Origin: Tersicoccus sp. Bi-70
Lineage (GTDB): Bacteria; Actinomycetota; Actinomycetes; Actinomycetales; Micrococcaceae
Direction: 5' to 3'
DNA length: 64,000 nucleotides
NCBI RefSeq assembly: GCF_001968825.1
Contig: NZ_MIEU01000011.1
Location: 1-64,000, forward strand
Position numbers and translations under genes: made by a program. A model generated the notes under the pieces. That model worked only from the letters and a program-made list of their open reading frames with translations, was not told where the DNA came from and did not search any database. Below, in pieces: positions 7,762 to 18,992 of this stretch (position 1 is the first letter of the stretch; every line of letters begins with the position of its first letter).

Positions 7762-8152
7762 CGCTGCAGTCCTTCTCTTCCTGTGGTGGAGCCGACGCTC
7801 GGTCGACACCGCGATCACTCGTACAGAGATAAGACGGAACGAAAGAGCCAATCGGCACACGAGAAGAAGGTGATCTCCGTCACTTATGCCGCATCGTCGA
7901 CGGTGTCAGGCAATAGAAGCGCTGGAGTTGAACAGACGCCCGTTAGACGAACGTCTAACGCACGCTCCCCCACTCCCCGACCTCGCCCGCGGCTGCTGGA
8001 CCTGAGGTGCACGATAGACCCGCCCGATGGCATGCCCGATGAGGGGCCCTTTTCTGCAACACGGACTGGTGAAGATCGGAGACGCCCGCGTCCCAACCGC
8101 CGAGGAAAGCCTCGGTAGTGCTGCTGCGCCCGGATGACCGCCACCGCAGCCC
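7762..8152. other. upstream region of the Asp23 operon
   Basis: This is about 390 nt between the end of the osmoprotectant operon and the asp23 start. It contains no gene. The half near 7800-7930 is relatively A/T-rich and probably holds the minus-strand promoter. A perfect-armed palindrome lies at 7941-7960. No rho-independent terminator was found for the upstream operon. Confidence 0.5.
7941..7960. promoter_or_regulatory. 20-bp palindrome, candidate operator
   Basis: Two 9-bp arms, CGTTAGACG and CGTCTAACG, flank a central AA. The dyad lies 180 nt upstream of asp23. The TTAGAC/GTCTAA arms look like operators of TetR-type repressors. It has no T-tract, so it is unlikely to be a terminator. 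Which protein binds is unknown. Confidence 0.5.
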
Positions 8153-9151
8153 CTACCGGGTGACGAAACCTTCCTTGACCATCCAGTCGGCGGCGACGTC
8201 GGCCGGCTCCCGCCCCTGCACGTCGACCTGCAGGTTGAGCTCCTGCAGTTCGGCGTCGGTCAGCTTCGGGGAGATCTTGTCGAACACCTGCGCCAGCTGC
8301 GGGTGCGCCTGCAGCGTCTTCGTGCTGTACACCGGGGAGACGTTGTAGGCCGGGAAGTACCGCTTGTCGTCCTTCAGCACCGTCAGGTCGAGCGCTTTGA
8401 TCCGGCCGTCGGTGGTGAACACCTCGCCGAAGTTGCAGTCGCCGTTGGCCGTCGCCGTGTACACCGCGCCGGTGTCGTAGATGCCGATTTGCCCGTTCGG
8501 GACCGCCGAGCCGCGGGGCAGCCCGTACGTCTTGAGCATGGGGTTCATGCCGTCGGGCCGCGAGTTGAACTCCGCCTCGATGCAGAACGTGCGCTCGGAG
8601 ACGGGGATCTTCGCCAGGTCCGACAGCTTCGTCACGCCCAGTTCCTTCGCCTTCGCACTGCGGATCGCGAATGCGTAGGTGTTGTTCATCGGCGCCGGCG
8701 GACCCCAGGTCAGGCCGTTGGCGGCGTCGGCGTCCTTGACCGCCTGCCACTGCTGGCGCTGGTCGGGGATCGGCTTCTCCTTGCCGAGATAGGTCAGCCA
8801 CGCGGTGCCGGTGTACTCGTAGGTGAAGTCGGCGTCGCCCTGGACCATCAGCTGGCGGACCGGAGTGCTGCCGGGGACGTTGGTGAGGTCGACGACGTCG
8901 AACCCGGCGGCCCGACCGGCGATCGCGGCGATCTTGCCGAGGATGAGCTGCTCGGTGAAGTTCTTGCTCGTCACGGTCAGCTTCGTGCCTTCCGGCAGTC
9001 CCGCGACCGGGGCGATGGAGCCGGGCTTGACGTCCGGGACGAAGGCCGTGGCCGGCTCCAGTCCGCAGCCGGAGACGGCCAGCACGAGAACCGCCGCGGC
9101 CGCGGTGACGGCCGCGCGGAGAGGGCGCGGCGAGCGCTGTCGGTTCCTCAT
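8153..9151 (-). CDS. osmoprotectant ABC transporter substrate-binding lipoprotein
   Basis: This 332-residue protein has a lipoprotein signal (LVLAVSGC, lipid-modified Cys29), so it is anchored outside the membrane. The mature part is an OpuAC/OsmX-type binding domain: KLTVTSKNFTEQLILGKI, YTGTAWLTYLG, and MLKTYGLPRG-type motifs match glycine betaine/choline/carnitine binders. It is the last gene of a four-gene importer on the minus strand, one base after the permease stop. It captures compatible solutes and delivers them to the two permeases. The exact ligand cannot be read from the sequence. Confidence 0.92.
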   Translation of the reverse strand: MRNRQRSPRPLRAAVTAAAAVLVLAVSGCGLEPATAFVPDVKPGSIAPVAGLPEGTKLTVTSKNFTEQLILGKIAAIAGRAAGFDVVDLTNVPGSTPVRQLMVQGDADFTYEYTGTAWLTYLGKEKPIPDQRQQWQAVKDADAANGLTWGPPAPMNNTYAFAIRSAKAKELGVTKLSDLAKIPVSERTFCIEAEFNSRPDGMNPMLKTYGLPRGSAVPNGQIGIYDTGAVYTATANGDCNFGEVFTTDGRIKALDLTVLKDDKRYFPAYNVSPVYSTKTLQAHPQLAQVFDKISPKLTDAELQELNLQVDVQGREPADVAADWMVKEGFVTR

Positions 9152-9152
9152 G

Positions 9153-9980
9153 TCACAGTCCCTTCGGGGTGGCGACGAACTCGACGAGACGGCCCACCCA
9201 GTCGATGAGCAGGGCGAGCAGGGCGACCAGGAGGGATCCGGCCACGAGCACCGTGGTCAGGCTCAGGTTCACCCCCGTGGTGATGAGGATGCCGAGTCCC
9301 CCGCCGTTGATGAAGGTGGCCAGCGTGGCGGTGCCGACGAGCAGGACGAGGGCCGTGCGGATGCCGCTGAGCATGATCGGCACCGCGAGCGGCAGTTCGA
9401 CCTTGAACAGGACGGCCATGGCGGACATGCCCATGCCGCGGCCCGCCTCGATCACACGCTGGTCCACCTGCTGCAGCCCGACGACGGTGTTGCGCAGCAC
9501 CGGGAGCACGGCGTAGACGGTCAGGGCGACGATCGCGGCCCAGAACCCGAAGCCGAACCAGAACGCCAGCAGCACGATCAGGCCGATGGCCGGGGCCGCC
9601 TGCCCGATGTTGGCGACGGCGGCCACCGGCCCGGCGAGGAACCGGGTGCGCCGCCGGGTGAGCAGGATGCCGAGCGGCAGGGCGATGACGAGGACGATGA
9701 CGGCGGCGGTGAACGTCAGCCGCAGGTGCTCGACGGTGTACCCCCACAGGGCCGACGGGGCCAGGGTGGTGGCCTCGACCGGGGTCAGCGGCGCGTTGGC
9801 CAGCCAGAGCGCGACGGCCGCGAAGGCGACCACGATGACGGCCAGCTGCACGACGAGCGCCACGGGGAACCCGCGCCGCAGCCGGCTCCGGCCGGCGGGA
9901 CCGCCCGAGCCGCCGGTGCGGCCGCGCGCGCCGGGATCGGTCGCGAGCTCGCCGGTGTGAGCGAGGGCGTCGGCGCTCAT
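9153..9980 (-). CDS. osmoprotectant ABC transporter permease (second)
   Basis: This 275-residue protein has a basic N-terminal tail and about six membrane helices. The EAA-type loop that docks the ATPase is visible at about 180-210 (EAGRGMGMSAMAVLFKVELP). It is a BPD_transp_1 permease of the OpuCB/OpuCD group, and its sequence is clearly related to the other permease at 11247-11888. Its ATG overlaps the ATPase stop by 4 nt. Confidence 0.92.
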   Translation of the reverse strand: MSADALAHTGELATDPGARGRTGGSGGPAGRSRLRRGFPVALVVQLAVIVVAFAAVALWLANAPLTPVEATTLAPSALWGYTVEHLRLTFTAAVIVLVIALPLGILLTRRRTRFLAGPVAAVANIGQAAPAIGLIVLLAFWFGFGFWAAIVALTVYAVLPVLRNTVVGLQQVDQRVIEAGRGMGMSAMAVLFKVELPLAVPIMLSGIRTALVLLVGTATLATFINGGGLGILITTGVNLSLTTVLVAGSLLVALLALLIDWVGRLVEFVATPKGL

Positions 9981-11254
9981 GACGGTTCCCCGGCGGTCAC
10001 GGCGTGCGCGCCGCCGCGGCCGTCGCCGTCGCTCGCCGGGATCACGCCGGTGTTGGTGCCGACCGGCGCGCTGTAGTCACCGGAGCGGGTGGACTCGCGC
10101 GCCGCCGCGATGGCCTCCATCACCGAGTCGACGTCGATGACGCCGATGAAGGCGTCCCGGCGCCCGGTGACCAGGGCCGCCCCGGCGCTGGAGACCAGCA
10201 TCGTGTCGAGGGCGTCGTTGAGGGTGGACCGGTCGCTGACGACCGGCAGGTGCTGGTCGAGGTCGTCGCTGATCGTCTCGACCCGTCCGACCTGCTTGCG
10301 GGAGAGCCACTGCCGGGGCCGGTCCCGCTCGTCGAGGACGACCACGTGGTGACGTCCCGATTCCTTCATCCGGCCCAGCACCGCGGCCGCGTCGTCGCCC
10401 GGCCGGGCCTGCTCGGCCTCGGCCAGGGGCACGTCGGCCACGCGGGTGAGCGTCAGCTGCTTGAGCCCGGCGCCGGAGCCGATGAAGTTCTCGACGAAGG
10501 CGTTGGCCGGCTCGGCGAGGATCCGCTCCGGGGTGTCGTACTGCACCAGCTGCGCGCCCTCGGTGAAGATGGCGATCCAGTCGCCGAGCTTGACCGCCTC
10601 GTCGAAATCGTGGGTCACGCAGACGATGGTCTTCTGCACCTCGGCCTGGATGTTGATCAGCTCGTCCTGGAGCCGCTGCCGGGTGATCGGGTCGACCGCG
10701 CCGAACGGCTCGTCCATGAGCAGGACGGGCGGGTCCGCGGCGAGCGCGCGGGCGACGCCGACGCGCTGCTGCTGGCCGCCGGAGAGTTCCTTGGGGTACC
10801 GGTCGCGGTACACCTGCGGGTCGAGGGAGACGAGTTCGAGCAGTTCGTCCACGCGCGCGTCGATGCGGGCCTTGTCCCAGCCGAGCATCTTCGGCACGAC
10901 GGCGATGTTGGCCGCGACGCTCTGGTGCGGGAAGAGGCCGCCGGCCTGGATCACGTAGCCCATCCGACGGCGCAGCTTGTCCCCGTTCATCCGGGTGACG
11001 TCGTCGCCGCCGAGCACGATCGAGCCCTCGGTGGGCTCGATCAGCCGGTTGATCATCTTCAGCGTGGTCGTCTTGCCGCAGCCGGACGGGCCGACGAGCA
11101 TCACGATCTTGCCCGCGGGGATCTGCATGGTCAGGCCGTCGACGGCCGGCTTGTCCTGGCCGGCGTAGCGCTTGGTGACGTTCTGCAGCAGGATCTCGGC
11201 ACCGGAGACGGTGCGGTCCGGCTCCCCGGTGGCGGTGGTGGTGGATTCAGACAC
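9977..11254 (-). CDS. osmoprotectant ABC transporter ATP-binding protein with CBS domains
   Basis: This 425-residue ATPase powers the importer. It has Walker A GPSGCGKTT at 55-63, the signature LSGGQQQRVGVARAL around 160, Walker B VLLMDEPFGAVD, and a switch histidine in CVTHDFDEA. Residues 280-400 contain a CBS-type pair (VADVPLAEAEQ and DALDTMLVSSAGAALVTG), which in OpuA/OpuC relatives senses ionic strength or nucleotides and gates transport. It overlaps the upstream permease by 8 nt and the downstream one by 4 nt. Confidence 0.94.
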   Translation of the reverse strand: MSESTTTATGEPDRTVSGAEILLQNVTKRYAGQDKPAVDGLTMQIPAGKIVMLVGPSGCGKTTTLKMINRLIEPTEGSIVLGGDDVTRMNGDKLRRRMGYVIQAGGLFPHQSVAANIAVVPKMLGWDKARIDARVDELLELVSLDPQVYRDRYPKELSGGQQQRVGVARALAADPPVLLMDEPFGAVDPITRQRLQDELINIQAEVQKTIVCVTHDFDEAVKLGDWIAIFTEGAQLVQYDTPERILAEPANAFVENFIGSGAGLKQLTLTRVADVPLAEAEQARPGDDAAAVLGRMKESGRHHVVVLDERDRPRQWLSRKQVGRVETISDDLDQHLPVVSDRSTLNDALDTMLVSSAGAALVTGRRDAFIGVIDVDSVMEAIAAARESTRSGDYSAPVGTNTGVIPASDGDGRGGAHAVTAGEPS

Positions 11255-11888
11255 GGAGACCCCTTGAGGTGGTGAGGCGGCCGAGGCCGGCGAGGAGCAG
11301 GTCGAGGATCAGGGCGAGGACGATGACGCCGACGACGCCGACGACGACGGAGTTGAGCGAGTTCGCCCCGCCCAGACGGGAGAGCCCGGAGAAGATGAAC
11401 CCGCCGAGGCCGGGCCCGAGCGAGTACGCGGCGACGGCGGCGATGCCCATCACCATCTGCGCGGACACGCGGATCCCGGTGAGGATCACGGGCCACGCCA
11501 GGGGCAGCTCGACGCGCAGCAGGGTCCGCATCCGGCTCATCCCGATGCCGCGCGCCGACTCCACGAGGCTCCCGTCGATGCCGGCGAGGCCGACGACGGC
11601 GTTGCGCAGGATGGGGAGCGCGGCGAAGAAGGTGACGACCACGACGGCGGGCGCGACGCCGAAGCCGAGCGGTGCGATCAACAGGCCGATGAGCGCGAAG
11701 GACGGGATGGTCAGACCGACGGCGGAGACCGCGTTCGCGGCGGCCGTCAGGGCCCGGTTGCGGTAGCAGAGCGCGGCGATGACGACGGCGATGAGGGTGG
11801 CCAGTAGGAGGCACTGGACGACCAGGGAGACATGCTGCCACGCCGCGAAGAGGATCTGGGGCAACCGCTCGTTCACGTACTCGATCAC
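11247..11888 (-). CDS. osmoprotectant ABC transporter permease (first)
   Basis: This 213-residue permease has five to six membrane helices and the EAA loop ESARGIGMSRMRTLLRVELP. The GTG at 11888 was chosen because it starts the conserved N-terminus (VIEYVNERLPQILFAAWQHV) and is preceded by an AGGCAGG patch. The frame is open much farther upstream but reads unrelated sequence. It is the promoter-proximal gene of the importer operon. Confidence 0.88.
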   Translation of the reverse strand: MIEYVNERLPQILFAAWQHVSLVVQCLLLATLIAVVIAALCYRNRALTAAANAVSAVGLTIPSFALIGLLIAPLGFGVAPAVVVVTFFAALPILRNAVVGLAGIDGSLVESARGIGMSRMRTLLRVELPLAWPVILTGIRVSAQMVMGIAAVAAYSLGPGLGGFIFSGLSRLGGANSLNSVVVGVVGVIVLALILDLLLAGLGRLTTSRGLRV

Positions 11889-12152
11889 ATCGACGACCTG
11901 CCTCGTTCTCGTTCCGTCCGACGGGGCGCGGACCGCAGAAGCGTGATCGGCATCCGCGAGCGATCGGCGGCCCACGAGCTGCAGGCCGTTCTCCACGCTA
12001 GCAAGGCCGACCGGGGTGAACTCCAGCCAGAAGGGCGCGAACGGTGAGAACGAGACCGACTCGTTACCGCATGGTAGCCGCCAAGGGGACGACGAACGGG
12101 AGGTGTGGCACGACGGCCGAGGTGCCGTACAACGAGGCCGAGTAGTCGCGGA

Positions 12153-12176
12153 CGGATCAGTATCCCATCTGATCCG
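12153..12176. promoter_or_regulatory. dyad with 8-bp arms, candidate TetR operator
   Basis: Arms CGGATCAG and CTGATCCG are separated by 8 nt. The dyad lies 40 nt before the TetR start codon, where an autoregulating TetR protein would be expected to bind and control the regulator and the efflux pump. Confidence 0.55.
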
Positions 12177-12177
12177 A

Positions 12178-12207
12178 ATTGCACTGGTAGGCACATAGTG
12201 CAAATAT
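12178..12207 (+). promoter_or_regulatory. candidate promoter overlapping a TTGCACT/AGTGCAA dyad
   Basis: A -35-like TTGCAC at 12179-12184 is followed after 17 nt by an A/T-rich AAATAT at 12202-12207, 8 nt before the TetR ATG. TTGCACT and AGTGCAA form an inverted repeat over the same stretch, so a bound repressor would cover the promoter. The transcript would have almost no leader. Confidence 0.45.
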
Positions 12208-12215
12208 CTAGGTCC

Positions 12216-14623
<2,408 letters not shown>

Positions 14624-14647
14624 TCCCGCTACGGGATCGTTCACGAG

Positions 14648-14683
14648 CCGCCTGCCCCGACCCACCGTCCGGGGCAGGCGGCC
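14648..14683 (+). terminator. strong GC hairpin after the efflux gene
   Basis: Perfect 13-bp arms, GCCGCCTGCCCCG and CGGGGCAGGCGGC, are separated by 10 nt and start 25 nt after the efflux stop. The U-tract is poor, as is usual in this GC range. Confidence 0.8.
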
Positions 14684-14727
14684 TTCACCGCGCTCAGTCC
14701 TGCCACGGTAGCGACTGCGGCCGTCCC

Positions 14728-14733
14728 TAGACT
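14728..14733 (+). promoter_or_regulatory. -10 element TAGACT for a leaderless gene
   Basis: TAGACT ends 6 nt before the GTG at 14740, and there is no ribosome-binding site. This is the TANNNT spacing typical of leaderless actinobacterial transcripts. Confidence 0.5.
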
Positions 14734-14739
14734 GGGTTC

Positions 14740-16026
14740 GTGACCGGAACGGGGCCTGACGGCCGGAACGGGCGGGCACGCGAGGCGATCCTGCTGCTCT
14801 CCGCCGTCGCGCTCCGGTGCGGCGAGGCCGTCATGGCCGGGCCGGGGGATCCGCCCGTCGCGGGCATCACGCTGGACAGCCGGTCGGTGCGCCCCGGCGA
14901 CCTGTTCGTCGCCCTGCCGAGCACGGACCGGCACGAGTCCTCCCACGGCGCCCGCCACGTGGCCGACGCCGTCGCCGCCGGTGCCGTCGCCGTGCTCACC
15001 GACTCCGTCGGTGCCCGGCTCGTCGACCGATCCGGGCTGCCCGTGCCGCGCCTCGTCGTCGGCGACCCGGCCGTCGTCCTCGGTCCCGTGGCCGCCGCCG
15101 TTCACGGCGATCCGGCGGCGGATCTGACCCTCGTCGGGGTGACCGGCACCGTCATCGTCGTGGACGACGCCTGGGGTCGCCGGCTGGCGGCCGAGTCGCG
15201 CATCCCCGTCATCACGCTCGCGGACCTCTCGCGGAGCATCCCTCATCCGGACGCGGCGGACAACGGGGATGATCGATCCGCGACCTGGCACCTCACGGGT
15301 GAGGTCGGTTCCGACGACTTCGTCCTCCACGGGCCCGACGGCGATCTCCGTCTCCACACGCCGTTGCCGGGCGAACACAACCGGGTCAACACCGCTGTCG
15401 CCGCCCTCCTGCTCCTGCAGCTCGGGGTGTCGGCGGAGCAGGTGGTCGGCGCCCTGGCCGGACCGGTCGACGTGCCGGGACGGATGCAACGGCTCCATCT
15501 CGGCCCCGGCGCTCCCGTGGCCGTCGTCGACTTCGTCCACACGCCGGACGGGATGGCCAGGGCGGCGGCCGCTCTGCGTCACCGGCACGCCGGGCGGCCC
15601 GTGCTCACCGTCAGTGCAGGGGGAGACCGGGACGCGGGCAAGCGAGAGCTCATCGGCCGAGCGGCTGCGATGAGCGGTGCGGACGTCCTCGTGGTCACCG
15701 ACGACCACCCCCGCACCGAGGATCCCGCCACGATCCGGGCCGCCATCCTGCGCGGGGTACGCGGGGCCCTCACGGAACTGCGCGCTGCGAGAAGGGCAGA
15801 GCCGCGGGTGATCGAGGTGGTCGAGGGCCGCCGGCGGGCACTGGAGGTCACTCTCTCTGAGGCAGGGCCGGACGGTGCGATCGGCTTCTTCGGCCTCGGT
15901 CCCGATCGGTTCCAGCACATCGGCCCGCACGAGGCCCTGGTGCCGTTCGTCGAGACCGAGGAGATCCAGGCGGCATGGGATCGGCACAGCGGTGCCGCCC
16001 CTCCCCCGCCGGTCGCTTCGCCGTGA
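14740..16026 (+). CDS. MurE-like Mur ligase paralogue lacking the ATP-binding loop
   Basis: The 428-residue product resembles UDP-MurNAc-tripeptide ligase (MurE). The N-terminal UDP-binding domain is intact ([19 protein letters not shown]). The C-terminal ligase domain is present ([27 protein letters not shown], and [10 protein letters not shown] near 319-328, the counterpart of the MurE amino-acid-binding DNPR motif). In the middle, LVGVTGT (131-137) runs directly into [13 protein letters not shown]. In MurE proteins these two points are separated by roughly 110 residues that carry GKTT of the P-loop and the central catalytic residues. The frame remains open across this junction (15150/15151), so it looks like a clean in-frame deletion. 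ATP binding, and hence ligase activity, is unlikely; a binding or regulatory role, or a decaying duplicate, is possible. Confidence 0.8.
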   Translation: MTGTGPDGRNGRAREAILLLSAVALRCGEAVMAGPGDPPVAGITLDSRSVRPGDLFVALPSTDRHESSHGARHVADAVAAGAVAVLTDSVGARLVDRSGLPVPRLVVGDPAVVLGPVAAAVHGDPAADLTLVGVTGTVIVVDDAWGRRLAAESRIPVITLADLSRSIPHPDAADNGDDRSATWHLTGEVGSDDFVLHGPDGDLRLHTPLPGEHNRVNTAVAALLLLQLGVSAEQVVGALAGPVDVPGRMQRLHLGPGAPVAVVDFVHTPDGMARAAAALRHRHAGRPVLTVSAGGDRDAGKRELIGRAAAMSGADVLVVTDDHPRTEDPATIRAAILRGVRGALTELRAARRAEPRVIEVVEGRRRALEVTLSEAGPDGAIGFFGLGPDRFQHIGPHEALVPFVETEEIQAAWDRHSGAAPPPPVASP

Positions 16027-16132
16027 TCCGGTGGTCGCCCGACGGTCCGCAGCCGCAGGCCCTGGTCCTCCGGATCGACGGACGCCCGCCCCGCTCCCGG
16101 CCGCCTCCGCCGGGCATGGGAGAATCGGGAGG

Positions 16133-17536
16133 GTGTCGTCCCAGGATTCCTCCCGCCATCACCGCACGGGTACCTCCCGCGCCCACGCCGAGCGCCCCGA
16201 CTCCCCGTCGGCCGGCCCGCTGCGCGGGGTGCGCGGCGCCGAGGGGACCCGTCCCGCGGCGGACGCGCCGCCTGCCGGCCCCGCCGGCACCACCCCCGGC
16301 GTCCCCCTGACAGCCGCGTCGCCGGCCGAGCGGGCGCGCACGGTCCGCGCCGATCGCGAGGAGGCCGATCGGCGGCAGATCCGGCCGGCCACCGAGGGCT
16401 GGGAGCAGCAGACGACGGCGGAGGGCCGGCCCCTGCTGCAGTTCCGCTCCCCCCGCGTCTCGCAGCCGCCGATGCACCTGGCCGACCTGTCCCTGGCCGA
16501 GCGGCAGGAAAAGCTGGTCGAGCTCGGCCAGCCTGCGTTCCGCGCCAAGCAGCTCTCGACTCACTACTTCACGCACTGGACGACCGACCCAGAGAAGATG
16601 AGCGACCTCCCGGCTGCGGCGCGCACCCAGCTCACCGAGACGCTGATGCCGCCGCTGCTGACCGAGGTGAAGCGGCTGACCACGGACGACGGCCGCACCA
16701 TCAAATTCCTGTGGCGCCTGTTCGACGGCTCCCTCGTCGAGTCCGTGCTGATGCGCTACACCGGCCGCATCACCCTGTGCGTGAGCTCGCAGTGCGGGTG
16801 CGGCATGAACTGCCCCTTCTGCGCCACCGGCCAGGCCGGGCTGACCCGCAACATGTCCGCCGCGGAGATCCTCGACCAGGTGGTCCAGGCCAACCGGGTG
16901 ATCGCCGAGGGCGGTCTCGGCGGGCAGCGCCACCCCGACGAGCGGGTCTCCAACATCGTGTTCATGGGCATGGGCGAGCCCCTGGCCAACTACAAGCGGC
17001 TGATGACGGCGGTGCGCCGGATGGTCGCCCCTGCGCCCGAGGGCCTGGGCATGAGCGCCCGCGGCATCACGATCTCGACCGTGGGCCTGGTGCCGTGCAT
17101 CGACAAGCTGGCCGCCGAGGACCTGCCGGTCACGTTCGCCCTGTCGCTGCACGCGCCCGACGACGAGCTGCGCGACGACCTGATCCCGGTCAACTCCCGC
17201 TGGAAGGTCGACGAGGCGATCGACGCCGCCCACCGGTACTACCTCAAGACCGGGCGGCGGGTCTCGATCGAGTACGCCCTGATCAAGGACATGAACGACC
17301 ACGCGTGGCGGGCTGATCTGCTGGCGGAGAAGCTCAACGCCCGCGGCCGCGGCTGGGTGCACGTCAACCCGATCCCGCTCAACCCGACGCCCGGTTCCAT
17401 CTGGACGTCCTCGGATCCCGACGTCACCGCCACCTTCGTCGACCGGCTCGAGGCCGCCGGGATCCCCACCACGCTGCGGGACACCCGCGGCAAGGAGATC
17501 GACGGCGCGTGCGGCCAGCTCGCAGCGAGCGAGTGA
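16133..17536 (+). CDS. rlmN: 23S rRNA/tRNA adenine-C2 methyltransferase RlmN
   Basis: This 467-residue radical-SAM enzyme methylates C2 of A2503 in 23S rRNA and A37 in some tRNAs. The iron-sulfur motif C223-x3-C227-x2-C230 (CGMNCPFC) is followed by [14 protein letters not shown], the SAM-binding motif. The second catalytic cysteine is in [10 protein letters not shown] close to the C-terminus. The core begins near residue 110 ([12 protein letters not shown]); the first 100 residues are a Pro/Ala/Arg-rich extension, so the GTG start at 16133 (GGGAGAA 8 nt upstream) is less certain than the identity. Confidence 0.92.
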   Translation: MSSQDSSRHHRTGTSRAHAERPDSPSAGPLRGVRGAEGTRPAADAPPAGPAGTTPGVPLTAASPAERARTVRADREEADRRQIRPATEGWEQQTTAEGRPLLQFRSPRVSQPPMHLADLSLAERQEKLVELGQPAFRAKQLSTHYFTHWTTDPEKMSDLPAAARTQLTETLMPPLLTEVKRLTTDDGRTIKFLWRLFDGSLVESVLMRYTGRITLCVSSQCGCGMNCPFCATGQAGLTRNMSAAEILDQVVQANRVIAEGGLGGQRHPDERVSNIVFMGMGEPLANYKRLMTAVRRMVAPAPEGLGMSARGITISTVGLVPCIDKLAAEDLPVTFALSLHAPDDELRDDLIPVNSRWKVDEAIDAAHRYYLKTGRRVSIEYALIKDMNDHAWRADLLAEKLNARGRGWVHVNPIPLNPTPGSIWTSSDPDVTATFVDRLEAAGIPTTLRDTRGKEIDGACGQLAASE

Positions 17537-17547
17537 CCGGTGAGCGA

Positions 17548-18924
17548 ATGACCAGCGAGCGAGTGACGGCACCGCAGGGGCCGCCCGCGCCGGTGGCCCC
17601 GCGCGCGTCCCTCGCCGGCCGCATCGCCGCCCTCCGTGGACCGGCCACCACCTCCCCGTTCGCCGTCGTGCTCCACCTGGCCGCGGCCGTCGTCCTGCTG
17701 ATCTGGTGGTTCACGGCCGTCCGGCCGCCGCAGGGCCTGGACTACGGCGTCTACCGCACCGGCGCTGCCACCCTCTACGGGCTGCTCGGAATGAACGGCG
17801 ACCTGTACTGGCCGTCCGAGGGCCTGCACGGGCCCCGCGGCATGCCCTTCACCTATCCGCCGTTCGCGGCGATGGCGCTGGGGCCGACGGCGTTGCTGTC
17901 CTACGGGGACGGGCTGCACCTGATGGTCGCCGTGACGGTCCTCGCCGCGGTCCTCGCCGCCGTCGTGATCACCCGCTGGTGGCGGGCCGAGCACGCCGAC
18001 GCCGCACCGCGCAGCCTCGCTCACGCCGTCGTCCCGGTGATCTGGCTGACCGTGGTCATCCTCGTCTCCGGACCGTGGCGGGACACCGTGTTCTTCGGGC
18101 AGATCAACGCGGCCCTGGCCCTGCTGTGCCTGGTCGACCTGCTCGGGGTGACCGGCCGGGCCCGCGGCGTGCTGATCGGCATCGCCGCCGGCATCAAGCT
18201 CACCCCACTCGCCTTCGGCCTCTGGTTCCTGGCCCGTCGCGACCTGCGGGGGCTGGCGTGGACGGCCGGCGGCTTCACGGGCACGGTCGCGCTGGCGTTC
18301 CTCGTCTTCCCCGGACCGAGCGCGCAGTTCTGGTCCGAGACGATCCGGGAGACCGGGCGCATCGGCGGGTTCGAGTACGCGGACAACGTCGCCGTGCGGG
18401 GCGCGCTCGAGCAGCTGGGACTGAGCACGTCCGTCGCCGGCATCGTCTGGATCCCGATCGTTGCGGCGCTGGTGGTGGCCGCGTGGTGGGTGATCCGCGG
18501 CAGCGAGCGCCTCGACGCCCCGTGGCTCGGCATCGCCACGGCCGCCCTGCTGATGCTGCTGGTCTCGCCGATCTCGTGGTCGCACCACTGGGTGTGGTGG
18601 CCGCTCATCGCCGCGGCCGGAGTGCTGGTGCACCGCCGGATCCGGGCAGCAGGCAAGACGCCGGGCTCGGCCTCGCCCCGGGCCTGGCAGCGGGTGCACG
18701 CGACGGCGCTGACGGTGTTCACCGTCTTCTTCCTCATCTCCCCCAAGGTCCTCGCCCTGTGGACGGGCTCGGACGTCGACGTCAGCACCAGCCGCCTCTC
18801 GGCGGTGCTCGCCTCACTCGGCGGGATCAGCGGCGTCACGCTGCTGGCCTGCTGGGTGGTCGGCGTGCGCCGCCTGGCCGTTCGGCGAGCCGATCTCTCG
18901 GTGGCCTTACCATCAGCATGCTGA
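17548..18924 (+). CDS. GT87/DUF2029-type polyprenol-dependent glycosyltransferase
   Basis: This 458-residue membrane protein has about ten helices. The first extracellular loop carries the catalytic-type acidic site (GLDYGVYRTGAATLYG), and the motif FTYPPFAAMALGP follows. These match actinobacterial GT-C mannosyl/arabinosyl transferases of the PimE/DUF2029 group, which use polyprenyl-phosphate sugars to build lipoglycans outside the membrane. The start ATG lies 12 nt after the rlmN stop, inside a 15-bp direct repeat. The actual sugar is unknown. Confidence 0.82.
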   Translation: MTSERVTAPQGPPAPVAPRASLAGRIAALRGPATTSPFAVVLHLAAAVVLLIWWFTAVRPPQGLDYGVYRTGAATLYGLLGMNGDLYWPSEGLHGPRGMPFTYPPFAAMALGPTALLSYGDGLHLMVAVTVLAAVLAAVVITRWWRAEHADAAPRSLAHAVVPVIWLTVVILVSGPWRDTVFFGQINAALALLCLVDLLGVTGRARGVLIGIAAGIKLTPLAFGLWFLARRDLRGLAWTAGGFTGTVALAFLVFPGPSAQFWSETIRETGRIGGFEYADNVAVRGALEQLGLSTSVAGIVWIPIVAALVVAAWWVIRGSERLDAPWLGIATAALLMLLVSPISWSHHWVWWPLIAAAGVLVHRRIRAAGKTPGSASPRAWQRVHATALTVFTVFFLISPKVLALWTGSDVDVSTSRLSAVLASLGGISGVTLLACWVVGVRRLAVRRADLSVALPSAC

Positions 18925-18992
18925 CTGTGTAGCGTGGGACGGGAGATCGGCGGCCTCGTGGCCCCGGTGACCCACGGCGAGAGGACAGACCC

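Larger units (their letters stand above)
11889..12215. other. divergent control region between the osmolyte importer and the TetR/efflux pair
   Basis: This segment of about 330 nt contains no gene. It carries two dyads near the TetR start and must hold the promoters for the minus-strand importer and the plus-strand regulator. Around 12062-12080 there is also a short TACC-GCAT-GGTA palindrome. Confidence 0.5.
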
